From Clostridium sp. BSD9I1 (GTDB lineage: Bacteria > Bacillota > Clostridia > Clostridiales > Clostridiaceae): a DNA stretch of 64,000 nt. Both the position numbers and the translations under genes were made by a program. Shown one piece after another: positions 43,705 through 52,289 of the stretch. Each line of letters starts with the position of its first letter. Within the stretch, counting starts at the first letter, position 1. Below the pieces are notes generated by a model. It saw nothing but the letters and a program-made list of their open reading frames with translations, did no database searches and was not told the DNA's origin. The stretch spans positions 124,001 to 188,000 of the forward strand of contig NZ_FYAM01000011.1 of assembly GCF_900185645.1 (NCBI RefSeq). The letters are read 5' to 3'.

Positions 43705-45321
43705 TTATGAATACAACTTACGATATTCATTAGGTTTAAGTCCAGTATTTTTCTTAAAAGTTTTAGTAAAATGCTTTAAATCATTGTATCCTACTTCCTG
43801 GCAAATCACAGCAATACTTAAGTTAGATTCTCTTAGAAGTTCCTTTGCTTTGTTCATACGCACCTCAGAAAGATATTCCAAGAAATTAACTCCGCTTTCC
43901 TTTTTAAATAAAGAACTAAAGTAGGATGCATTAAATCCAACAATACTCGCAATTTCCTCAAGACATATAGGACTCATATAATTTTCTTGAATGTATTTTT
44001 TAGCAGTACGAATTGGTTTCGTATCTGACTGTTTTTTATTATAAATAATCTCATCAAGAGATTTTTCAATTATCATAGTCAGGTATTGAAACAACTGGTT
44101 CATTGAGCCGCAGCGAGTAGAATGAATATAAAACTTCTCATAAAATTCTTCATCATTTTGCAATTCTACTTGATTGTTTCTAAGATTAACTAAATACATC
44201 TCACATATATGTTTTGCCAAAGAAAAAATTTCATGTCCAGACATATCTTTTTTTACTTCTATTTTTTCTTTTATACTTTTTATAGAAGATAATACGGAAT
44301 CTTTATCAAATATTTCTAATGCTATTGCCATGGTTTTATTTAATTCCGCTAGCAATTCATTTTTTCTTTCAGATGTATCATTTACAGCTACATCTTGAAT
44401 AATCTTACCCGTTCCCTCAATAATGCGCTGCCCTACTGCAAATCTAGCTACTCTAAATGTTTCCTTTAACTGCTTTATATCCTTTACAATACTTCCTACT
44501 CCAATGGTAAATTGAAACTGTACAAATGCTATTCTTAATACCATTAATTCGTCTAATACTTTTTTAATCTGATGTCGTATAACTTTTTTATTATTTTCAT
44601 CATAATTTAAAATACAATATGCAACACTGTCATTAAAATAAATTTCCACATCAAAACATTCTTGTCTAAATAATAGGTTTAAGATATTTGTAACTTTTTC
44701 TTGCAGCAGTTTAAGACTATCATTGTAATGTTCTTCAAACCCACAATCAATTTTGACTGCAATGACTTGAAAATTTCCTCTTTTAAAATTAGAATGATAA
44801 TCTTCATTAATTTTTTCTAACTCTAAATTTTCTGTTGTAATACCCTTTTGAAGTAAGTACTCTGTAAATATTTTAGAGCGAAGTTTGCTGATATCACTTT
44901 GAAGGAGCAACTTAAAATGTTCCTCATTGGTTAATCTATCCATTCTCTGCATATACTTCTCTCGTATATTAGTAAGTGTATTTAAAAGTTCATCTTTTTT
45001 AACAGGCTTTAGTATATAATCTCCTACACCATATCTAATAGCATTTTGAGCATACTCAAAATGGGAATATCCGCTTATTATAATAAAGTAAATACTTTCC
45101 TTTATATTTTTAGCTCGTCCAATCATTTCTAATCCATCATAACCCGGCATGCGGATATCTGTAACTACTATATCTGGTGAAAATTTTTCAATTAATTCCA
45201 ATGCTTCAACGCCATTGTGAGCCATTGCTACAACTTCCATATCAAGTGATTTCCAATCAATTAAATTAAATATTAACTGACATACTTTTTCTTCATCATC
45301 TGCTATGATAACTTTTATCAT
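43705..45321 (-). CDS. Response regulator with AraC DNA-binding domain (YesN type)
   Basis: The 538-residue protein has an N-terminal receiver (IADDEEKVC acidic pocket, phosphorylated D55 in DIVVTDIRMPG, K near 107 in YILKPVKKDEL), a long central linker of about 290 residues and a C-terminal AraC-type double helix-turn-helix (PICLEEIASIVGFNASYFSS and IAVICQEVGYNDLKHFTKTF). With the kinase downstream it should activate the pentose importer and catabolic genes. First gene of the regulator operon. Confidence 0.93.
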   Translation of the reverse strand: MIKVIIADDEEKVCQLIFNLIDWKSLDMEVVAMAHNGVEALELIEKFSPDIVVTDIRMPGYDGLEMIGRAKNIKESIYFIIISGYSHFEYAQNAIRYGVGDYILKPVKKDELLNTLTNIREKYMQRMDRLTNEEHFKLLLQSDISKLRSKIFTEYLLQKGITTENLELEKINEDYHSNFKRGNFQVIAVKIDCGFEEHYNDSLKLLQEKVTNILNLLFRQECFDVEIYFNDSVAYCILNYDENNKKVIRHQIKKVLDELMVLRIAFVQFQFTIGVGSIVKDIKQLKETFRVARFAVGQRIIEGTGKIIQDVAVNDTSERKNELLAELNKTMAIALEIFDKDSVLSSIKSIKEKIEVKKDMSGHEIFSLAKHICEMYLVNLRNNQVELQNDEEFYEKFYIHSTRCGSMNQLFQYLTMIIEKSLDEIIYNKKQSDTKPIRTAKKYIQENYMSPICLEEIASIVGFNASYFSSLFKKESGVNFLEYLSEVRMNKAKELLRESNLSIAVICQEVGYNDLKHFTKTFKKNTGLKPNEYRKLYS

Positions 45322-45775
45322 ATTTATATCCTTTCAAATCTTTTATTTTATATATCTATCATAATAAATAGTCTTTGAAATAACTTTATAAATCTAATTA
45401 TATATTAGATTTATACATGAAAAGCTTATCAGGTTTTATTATATCAAACAATTTAACATACTTCTACAACACTCAAATATATATACTTAGAGAATTTAAG
45501 CCAATGCTTGGTTAAGCATTGGCCTTTTGATTTATAAAAAATCTTATCAATATGTTGTTCTTTAACACAATCTGTTACATTACTTGTTTTAAACCTTTAT
45601 GCTCAATTCAAATATTTATATGTTTTTACTCTTTTTTCTCAGTTCACTCTAGATGACCCCCCCATTGGTGATTAAAGTCACGGTACAACCTTCTAGTAAT
45701 TGCTATAATAAGTTAAAAAGCTTGCTTTAGTTTCAGGAAAATAAAGCAGTAATTTACTGAATGGAGTGATTTTCA
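45322..45775. other. Gene-free intergenic region
   Basis: The 454 bp between divergent genes hold A/T-rich DNA, a small palindrome AATCTAATTATATATTAGATT near 45390, and a plus-strand terminator at 45498-45526 without any recognisable gene in front. A run of seven C lies near 45657 and a TATAAT near 45703 could be the -10 of the flavin reductase gene. No coding frame supported. Confidence 0.5.
45498..45526 (+). terminator. Orphan terminator of the AAGCCAATGCTT family
   Basis: AAGCCAATGCTT, GGTT and AAGCATTGGCCTT followed by TTGATTT match the 6S-RNA terminator at 34188 almost base for base. No plus-strand gene precedes it. Confidence 0.6.
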
Positions 45776-46345
45776 ATGAAAAAAACAAGAGTTAATTTTA
45801 ATAAAATGTATTATGGCTTCCCTATTTTTCTTATAAGCTTTTACGATGAAAATGGTGTGCCTAATGTCACTACCCTATCCTCTTCTTACACATTAATGGA
45901 CATGGTAACTCTAGGTTTTGGAAAAAAGGGCTATGCAATAAATCAAATTAAAAAGATGAAGGACTTTGTAATCAACATACCTGATAAAAAGATGATGCAG
46001 CAAATTGACTTTTGCGGATTTATTTCAGGCCATAAAACTAAAAAGTTTGATTTTGTAAATCTAACTCCAGTAAAGTCTGAACTCGTAAATGCACCAATAA
46101 TTGAAGAATGCCCAGTATCTATTGAATGCAGCTTAACGGACATTATAGAAACCGATGATTTTCCTAATATCACAAATATTTTAGCAAAGATTAAAGGAAG
46201 AGTTGTCGCTTCTTCACTTTTAGATGAAGAAGGCAATTTAATTTGTGAAGAACTAAATCCAGTTTTATATGTTGGAGATGGAGCAAAACGCGCCTATAGA
46301 TATACTGAAAAGGCAACTATGGATTCTCCTAAATCATTTTTATAA
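45776..46345 (+). CDS. Flavin reductase-like FMN-binding protein
   Basis: The 189-residue protein has the FMN split-barrel of the flavin reductase family: a start YGFPIFLISFYDENGVPNVT then TLSSSYTLMDMVTLGFGKKG, and NIPDKKMMQQIDFCGFISGH with a Cys. Family members bind FMN and serve as NAD(P)H:flavin reductases or flavoredoxins in anaerobes. RBS TGGAGTG. Single gene, ending before a MITE-like element. Confidence 0.8.
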   Translation: MKKTRVNFNKMYYGFPIFLISFYDENGVPNVTTLSSSYTLMDMVTLGFGKKGYAINQIKKMKDFVINIPDKKMMQQIDFCGFISGHKTKKFDFVNLTPVKSELVNAPIIEECPVSIECSLTDIIETDDFPNITNILAKIKGRVVASSLLDEEGNLICEELNPVLYVGDGAKRAYRYTEKATMDSPKSFL

Positions 46346-46354
46346 TAGCAAAAA

Positions 46355-46453
46355 GGGGCTGTGGCATTAAGAAATTAAACCTCAATATATTATTTTAGAA
46401 TTTAAAAATCTAATACAATATATTGTAGTTTTTATTCTTTGTGCGACAGCCCC
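46355..46453 (-). repeat. MITE-like palindromic element, copy 2
   Basis: 99 bp bounded by GGGGCTGTGGCA and GCGACAGCCCC (imperfect terminal inverted repeats), with an A/T palindrome at its centre. Its reverse complement matches 12385-12482 along the full length. It sits 9 bp after the flavin reductase stop codon and may act as its terminator. Confidence 0.75.
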
Positions 46454-46597
46454 GTTTCTAAGTTAGATTTAAACAATACATTCTGAGGTGCTTATCTTGC
46501 TCACCCCACTATATACAGATATGTATCTAACCTTGTATTTACTGCTTCAGCTACAATATCAAAACTATATATTTATAACATACTCATATCATTTCAT

Positions 46598-46654
46598 GGT
46601 TAGACCCCTGGATCGCTTACTATTTACCAGTTAATCCCAGAGGCCTGACCCCGC
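46598..46654. repeat. GGGGTCAGGCC-type palindrome overlapping a gene end
   Basis: GGTTAGACCCCTGG and CCAGAGGCCTGACCCC form an imperfect inverted repeat. It overlaps the last codons of the MacB/FtsX-like gene and is related to 54495-54539 and 59099-59144. Confidence 0.6.
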
Positions 46655-47600
46655 CCATAAGTCCTATCAACGTATTTATATCCATATTCCAATTGATGCA
46701 CATTTTAAATATATTGTATGCAATAATACTTAAGCTGCATATACAAAAGACAATATAAAAGGATCTTCTTAATAAACTATATAGATTATCTGGTTTACTT
46801 TGTAAAATATCTTTAAAGTAACATTGCATTAATAAATCCTTGAAAGCTTTATATGAATCCATAAATTTTTTTATATTAGATTTAAATGTAGAAACTATTA
46901 TAACACAAATAGCAGATAAGATTGTTACAATTGCTTGTTCTTGAATAACTCGTGTTATTTCTTTAAAATTTATAAAATCATGACTGGTATCTGTTACGTT
47001 TGCTTCCTTAAATTCATTTTTTATATATTCTTCTGATACTCCATTATCTGAATCTATGAAGGTCAAAAATGTAGTTGGTTTATCACTTAAGAGAGTTATA
47101 GGAACATATATATTTTTATTTTCTTTATCTTCATCACTAATAACTCCTACTATTGTATAAGGCTCACTATCCCAAAAAACATTATTACCTACAATATCAT
47201 AGCTGCCAAACAATTCAAAAGCCGCAAGCTCATTTAATACTACTGATTTATTTTTTTGTTTCTGTGCTAATTGTGTAAAAAAACTACCTTTAACAACGCT
47301 ATATCCTGTAATATATGGATAGGTGTAATTAGTTCCTTTTAAAAACACACTATGGTTAGAATTAAGAGCTTTGATTTTTTCTTCTTTATTTATTTCATAT
47401 GTAAGTAAGAAATTTTCCTCATTTAGCTGTTCAAGTTTATCAACATTAACTCCAGCAATAGTATTAGATTTTGGTACAGCTAAAAGGAGATTTTCAAACC
47501 CTTTATTCTTCATAAACAAAATCATAAATACTTGAAAACAAATTAGAATTATCAATATCAATAGCAAAGTAATTTTATATTTATTCTGCAAAAAAATCAC
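46620..47600 (-). CDS. MacB/FtsX-like protein with repeat-encoded C-terminus
   Basis: The 326-residue protein has an N-terminal helix (about 10-30) and a MacB-type extracellular domain (about 45-215, KSVVLNELAAFELFGSYDIV then GNNVF, PYTIVGVISDE). Further helices lie near 232-248 and 283-303, and a final hydrophobic stretch NTLIGLMGG. Its last residues, VRPLGLTGK, are encoded by a palindromic repeat, so the normal end seems lost or replaced. The domain normally belongs to ABC exporters (MacB) that work with HlyD/MacA-like adaptors, as here. No ATPase domain or gene follows. Confidence 0.65.
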   Translation of the reverse strand: MIFLQNKYKITLLLILIILICFQVFMILFMKNKGFENLLLAVPKSNTIAGVNVDKLEQLNEENFLLTYEINKEEKIKALNSNHSVFLKGTNYTYPYITGYSVVKGSFFTQLAQKQKNKSVVLNELAAFELFGSYDIVGNNVFWDSEPYTIVGVISDEDKENKNIYVPITLLSDKPTTFLTFIDSDNGVSEEYIKNEFKEANVTDTSHDFINFKEITRVIQEQAIVTILSAICVIIVSTFKSNIKKFMDSYKAFKDLLMQCYFKDILQSKPDNLYSLLRRSFYIVFCICSLSIIAYNIFKMCINWNMDINTLIGLMGGVRPLGLTGK

Positions 47601-48891
47601 CTACATTTTCCACTTTAACAGTTTCCTCATCCGAAAATGGCTTATCACTTAATAATACTATGGGTTCAAAGAAATCCATCCCCTTTGTGATTACTGTATT
47701 CTCATTATCTGAATCACCTATATAAACAGATACTTTCTTCACATAAAATTCATCGCCCAACATCCCTTTACGTTTTTTTATCTGATAAATGAAATATCCA
47801 TCATTATCTTTATTAATGGCGCCGTTAGGAACTAATGTATAAGAAGTTGTACTTTCTTTTGAAAATTCAATTTCAAAAGTTTCTCCTGATGTTACTTCAC
47901 CTGATTTAAAAGTTATTGTTGCTTGTTTATTATTTTCCTTTGGTGATACTTTTGTTACAACACCATCAAATGCATGAGCAGAATTTGTCAACTTGCAAAC
48001 ATCTTTTGCGCTAATAAAGTTATTGTCAAGAGTAATATCACATACTATTTCAAAATCATTACCTACGCCAAAACTTATCATTAATTGATTGGTGTTTACA
48101 GATTGTCCTATTTTTACAGGAATTGAAATGACAGTTGCGTCCTTTGGGGCTGTGATGACAGCATTATTTTCATAATCTGATAAAGCTTTTTTGTATAGTC
48201 CCTCCTGGTTTGTAAGATTTTCTAAATCGAGACTTTTTGATTTTAAGCTTTGTTGTAATGTTTCAAGATTATTTTGATAAGCTTCATGAGCATTTTTAAA
48301 ATCATTTTTTAAACTTTGCAAATCATACTTAAAGTTTTCCAGTGTATTTTTGCTATTGTCTAACTCTTTTTTAGAGATGATTCCTTCTTCGTATAAAATT
48401 TTTAATTTGTTATATTCATCTTCCGAGTTTTTTATTTGACTTTCCATTTTTTTAATTTGATTTTCTATTTTTGCAAGATCATTTGCTGACGTTGGATTTG
48501 AAATTGTATTTTTTGTATCATTTATTTTTGTTTCTAGGCTTTCAATATCAACATTTAGTTTACTTTTATTAATTTGTATTTCCTTTAATTTACTGACAAT
48601 ATCATCTTCATCATAACTTAAGTGAAATAGCGGTTGTCCTTTTTTTACTTTATCCCCCTCTTTAATTAGTATTTTTTCTATAGTTCCACCTACTTCTGAG
48701 TAGATTTCCTCAATATTTGCCCAGTTAACAATACCGGATGTTGTTTCATATTTATTTACTTTTCCACTAACAGGAGCTGCGGCAGTTACCACGGGTAAGT
48801 TGTGAGTATAAATTGTCTTTGATAGAAACATTAAAATGATTAATAAAATAAGAAATGCTGCACCTACAACTTTAATATTTATTTTAGCCAT
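47581..48891 (-). CDS. HlyD/MacA-type membrane fusion protein
   Basis: The 436-residue protein has one N-terminal helix (about 7-27), a split biotinyl-lipoyl domain (GGTIEKILIKEGDKVKKGQP and NAVITAPKDATVISIPVKIG), a long coiled-coil hairpin of about 130 residues between them (SKLNVDIESLETKINDTKNT onward) and a C-terminal beta-barrel. Such adaptors join inner-membrane exporters to outside partners; in Gram-positives they assist peptide or toxin export. It overlaps the MacB/FtsX-like gene by 20 bp and follows the two permeases of an importer, an unusual neighbourhood. Confidence 0.88.
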   Translation of the reverse strand: MAKINIKVVGAAFLILLIILMFLSKTIYTHNLPVVTAAAPVSGKVNKYETTSGIVNWANIEEIYSEVGGTIEKILIKEGDKVKKGQPLFHLSYDEDDIVSKLKEIQINKSKLNVDIESLETKINDTKNTISNPTSANDLAKIENQIKKMESQIKNSEDEYNKLKILYEEGIISKKELDNSKNTLENFKYDLQSLKNDFKNAHEAYQNNLETLQQSLKSKSLDLENLTNQEGLYKKALSDYENNAVITAPKDATVISIPVKIGQSVNTNQLMISFGVGNDFEIVCDITLDNNFISAKDVCKLTNSAHAFDGVVTKVSPKENNKQATITFKSGEVTSGETFEIEFSKESTTSYTLVPNGAINKDNDGYFIYQIKKRKGMLGDEFYVKKVSVYIGDSDNENTVITKGMDFFEPIVLLSDKPFSDEETVKVENVGDFFAE

Positions 48892-48909
48892 ATTTACCCC
48901 CTAGAGAAA

Positions 48910-49779
48910 TTACTTTATTCCTGAAAGTTCTATTCCTTTTTCTAAGTTTTCTTGTCCTACCAATAAAAACCATAATGGTAAAAACATATATATACATGAA
49001 GCTGCAAATATTATTCCAATCTTACCTTCTGCAATTCTTGATAAATAAACGGATAATGGCTCTCGGTAATAATCTTTAATAAATATAATGGCTTGCTCAA
49101 CTAAATTCCAATACTCTATAAAAACAAGCATAGAAAGTGCAGCTATCCCTGATTTTATCTGAGGTATTACAATATAAAAAAATATGTAAAAGGGACCTGC
49201 TCCATCAATAGAAGCTGCCTCAGAATACTCTATCGGCATTGACTTCATACTTTGACGCAGCAGGAATGTTCCAAATGGAGAAAATATACCTGGCAAAATA
49301 ATAGCTAAATAGCTATCTTTTATATTAATCATATCTGCAACTATATAATTAGGCACTAAAACCGCCTGCAGAGGCATAAGCATAACAATTATGTAGATAA
49401 AAAATACCACTTCCTTGTATTTCCAATCCCATATTGTAAATCCGTATGCTGTTAGCAAGGATATAACTACATTTCCAATCACTACAGGAACTGTGATTTT
49501 CAATGAATTCATTAATAAAATCATAAATGATGGTTGATTAATAAGAGTTTCTTTATACTGTTCAAATGTAACTTCATTTGGTATTAATTTCATATCAACC
49601 AAATTATCTTTTATACCAGCTGCTATGTCAAAAGAAGAAAGCTTAGTTGCATAATTTAGGCCTATTTCCGTTTCCGACATAAAAGAATTTGTAAATGTTA
49701 TTATCAAGGGAAAAAGAAATATAAATCCTAATATAAATAAAATTATATAAGAATAGTTTTTAACAAACTTTGTTTTCAT
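48910..49779 (-). CDS. ABC importer permease, MalG/UgpE type
   Basis: The 289-residue protein has six helices and the EAA loop MPIEYSEAASIDGAGPFYIF near residue 185, characteristic of carbohydrate (CUT1) importers. It pairs with the MalF-type permease encoded just upstream (4-bp ATGA overlap). N-terminal helix YIILFILGFIFLFPLIITF. No ATPase gene is in the cluster, so a shared ATPase (MsmX-like) would have to power it. Confidence 0.92.
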   Translation of the reverse strand: MKTKFVKNYSYIILFILGFIFLFPLIITFTNSFMSETEIGLNYATKLSSFDIAAGIKDNLVDMKLIPNEVTFEQYKETLINQPSFMILLMNSLKITVPVVIGNVVISLLTAYGFTIWDWKYKEVVFFIYIIVMLMPLQAVLVPNYIVADMINIKDSYLAIILPGIFSPFGTFLLRQSMKSMPIEYSEAASIDGAGPFYIFFYIVIPQIKSGIAALSMLVFIEYWNLVEQAIIFIKDYYREPLSVYLSRIAEGKIGIIFAASCIYMFLPLWFLLVGQENLEKGIELSGIK

Positions 49780-50642
49780 TTAGATATCTCCTTTTCAATT
49801 TTAAAAAGAAATTGTGTCAGTATCCCAATGATTAGTATTAAGATACATGTTGCTGTAGTTAGCTTTTGATAATTAAGAGAGCTAAACATATTGTTCATAA
49901 AATGCTGCAGCATGTATATGCTCTCATGAGGATAGCTGCCTGTAATTAAATATATTTCTTTAAACACCTTAAAGGAATTGATAATAGACATAATAACCAC
50001 AATAAAAAAAGTAGGAATCAAATTTGCAAGGGTAATATTAACAAACTCATTTAGCGGGCCAGCACCATCAACCTTTGCCGCTTCATAGTATTCCTTTGGA
50101 ATTGAGCTTAAGCCTGATAAAAACAATATCATGTTATATCCAAGGTTTTTCCATATAAATATAAGAACAATCACATACCTTACGTTAGATGTTTCCAGCC
50201 AATTGATTTTTTCAAATCCTAATTGACATAAAATACTATTTAAAACTCCACTATAGTCAAAAAACATTTTCCAAAAGAACACCATTGAGCCTGATGGAAT
50301 AACTAATGGAATTAAAAATATCAAAATAAAAAGTTTTTTATACCTTTTTATTTTCTTTATTAACATAGCTACCCCTAAAGACATAAAAATATTTAGGGGT
50401 ACGCATATAGAAATAAATACTAATGTATTTTTTAATCCTCTGAGATATGGTTTATTATTAAGCAAGTCTATGAAATTTCTTAGTCCAACAAAACTTCCAT
50501 TAACTGCCTTATCACTAAAAGCATATCCCAGAGATAATACAAACGGCCATATATAAAATATAATAAATCCTAAAAGACCTGGAAGAATAAACAGCAATGC
50601 TGGATTTAAACTTCTTTTCTTAGAAAATATTGTTTTATTCAT
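49776..50642 (-). CDS. ABC importer permease, MalF/UgpA type
   Basis: The 288-residue partner permease has six helices and an EAA loop IPKEYYEAAKVDGAGPLNEF near residue 188. The N-terminus has NPALLFILPGLLGFIIFYIW and PFVLSLGYAFSD. It overlaps the solute-binding protein gene by 8 bp and the second permease gene by 4 bp, so translation is coupled through the operon. Confidence 0.92.
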   Translation of the reverse strand: MNKTIFSKKRSLNPALLFILPGLLGFIIFYIWPFVLSLGYAFSDKAVNGSFVGLRNFIDLLNNKPYLRGLKNTLVFISICVPLNIFMSLGVAMLIKKIKRYKKLFILIFLIPLVIPSGSMVFFWKMFFDYSGVLNSILCQLGFEKINWLETSNVRYVIVLIFIWKNLGYNMILFLSGLSSIPKEYYEAAKVDGAGPLNEFVNITLANLIPTFFIVVIMSIINSFKVFKEIYLITGSYPHESIYMLQHFMNNMFSSLNYQKLTTATCILILIIGILTQFLFKIEKEISK

Positions 50643-52161
50643 TTAAATACAACTCAACTTTACTTTGTACTATTTCGGAAACTTCTTTTGCAGTCTTACT
50701 TCCATCAAAGAAGTATTTTACTTCTGACTTTATAATTTGATTTATAACTGTGTCCTGTAGCATATATTTATTAAGCATATCAGAATACTTATTTACTGCA
50801 TTCATTAAATTATTAAATGTTTTAGTTTGCTTTTCATTCAATTTTGGTGTAGCTTTATCAGGAGAATATAATTCACCTGTAACTTGCTGCTTTGATTTTT
50901 CTTCGCTTGCTTTATTATTAATAGGACGACCTGTTAAATAAAAGGAGGTCTGCATTTCTTCACTTGCAAGAAACTTAATGAATTCCCAAGCTGTTTTCTT
51001 ATTATCAGAGTTAGAATTTAATGCATAAGCCTGTGAAAAATCAAATATAACTTCATTTTCATCATTCTTTAAAATACCTGCTATTGCATCATTATTTCCA
51101 AAAATCCCGCTTCCTCCAACATTAATGACACCTTTATTAGTTTTGCTGTCGTCAAATGCTTGAAGAAGCATTGCATCTTTAACAGTCTTGTATATATTCT
51201 CTTTTGAAGCATTTTTCTTCGATATATCAGCCATGCTTTTTTGTGCAGATAAATTTAAATACCCTTTTTTCTCATATTCTTTAGATTTTTCTAGAATATT
51301 TATAAACTCTTCATTATTAAAGTTTGCAGTACGATTTTCAATATCCACAAAATCATCATATTTTAAATTGAATAGCTGATTAAATATAGAACTAGTTCCA
51401 GCAGAACCGCTAGAAAGACTAAACATTTTAATAGGATTTGCTGAGTTCTTGCTATTATATTCATCAAAAGAACTCTTACCTATTTCAGCTAATTGATCGT
51501 AAGTATAGCCATCGTATGGATTAAAATTATTTTGATCTTTAGGGTTTAATAATGTCTTATCATAACTTATAAAATCAAAGGAATAATCTAAAGGGAAAAT
51601 GTATTGACCTCCTTTATAACTTACAGCATCCAATATATTCTTACGATAATTATCTTTATTAAATGCTTTATCCTGTTCCATATACAAGCTTAAATCCTCT
51701 ATTTGACCATTTTCAGCATATTTGTAGTATGGCAAAATATCCATGGCAAGAACATCTGCTCCTTTACCTGTCATAAGTTCTGTGTTGACTTGATTTATGT
51801 AATCACTTTGGCTTTTTTCATCTATGGTTGCAGTAATCATTTTCTTGCCTTTGCCAGCAGTTTTAACATCAGGTGCCTTTGAGAACGCACTAACATTAAC
51901 CTTTGTACCTGGATATTTTGCTTCAAAAGCTTTTGCTGCTGCTTCTAAATAGCTTTTATACATAACAGAATCATAAGAAGAAACATTTATTTCTCCTGAT
52001 ATTTCTCCCTTAAGAGCTTCAGCTACTTTGTCCATATTTTCAGATTTATTAGCTCCCTTTTGAGCTTCATTAGTATTGATATTACTATCCACTTTACTGC
52101 TGCATGCTGTAACAGAAATTAACATGGATAGTAACAAAATAATTGAAATAATCCTTTTCAT
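50635..52161 (-). CDS. Extracellular solute-binding lipoprotein (ABC importer, family 1)
   Basis: The 508-residue lipoprotein has a signal and lipobox LLLSMLISVTACSS (Cys near residue 20) and a two-lobed binding fold with YKSYLEAAAKAFEAKYPGTK and GADVLAMDILPYYKYAENGQ. It is longer than typical maltose-binding proteins (about 400-430). The late segment KTAWEFIKFLASEEMQTSFY is a hallmark of family 1. The ligand may be an oligosaccharide or another compound; the neighbouring two-component system and HlyD adaptor make an antimicrobial or cell-wall ligand possible. RBS GAGGAGGAG. Confidence 0.88.
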   Translation of the reverse strand: MKRIISIILLLSMLISVTACSSKVDSNINTNEAQKGANKSENMDKVAEALKGEISGEINVSSYDSVMYKSYLEAAAKAFEAKYPGTKVNVSAFSKAPDVKTAGKGKKMITATIDEKSQSDYINQVNTELMTGKGADVLAMDILPYYKYAENGQIEDLSLYMEQDKAFNKDNYRKNILDAVSYKGGQYIFPLDYSFDFISYDKTLLNPKDQNNFNPYDGYTYDQLAEIGKSSFDEYNSKNSANPIKMFSLSSGSAGTSSIFNQLFNLKYDDFVDIENRTANFNNEEFINILEKSKEYEKKGYLNLSAQKSMADISKKNASKENIYKTVKDAMLLQAFDDSKTNKGVINVGGSGIFGNNDAIAGILKNDENEVIFDFSQAYALNSNSDNKKTAWEFIKFLASEEMQTSFYLTGRPINNKASEEKSKQQVTGELYSPDKATPKLNEKQTKTFNNLMNAVNKYSDMLNKYMLQDTVINQIIKSEVKYFFDGSKTAKEVSEIVQSKVELYLNE

Positions 52162-52289
52162 TGTTTCTCCTCCTCAAATTTGTTTAATTAAAACAACTCA
52201 TTTGAATTGAGTATATAATTTGCGTTTGAAGTTACTGTGAAATTAATATGAAGTTCATATGAAGTTAATTAGAAACAAAAAAACTGCCT

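Noticed and set aside
46510-46580. Short minus-strand frame (DIVAEAVNTRLDTYLYIVG) as a gene
   Set aside because: It has no start codon with ribosome site and is only about 22 codons; at most a coding remnant, mentioned under the MacB/FtsX finding.
46620-52161. Calling the binding-protein/permease/HlyD operon a bacteriocin or lantibiotic cluster
   Set aside because: No precursor peptide, modification enzyme, peptidase or ATPase gene is present.
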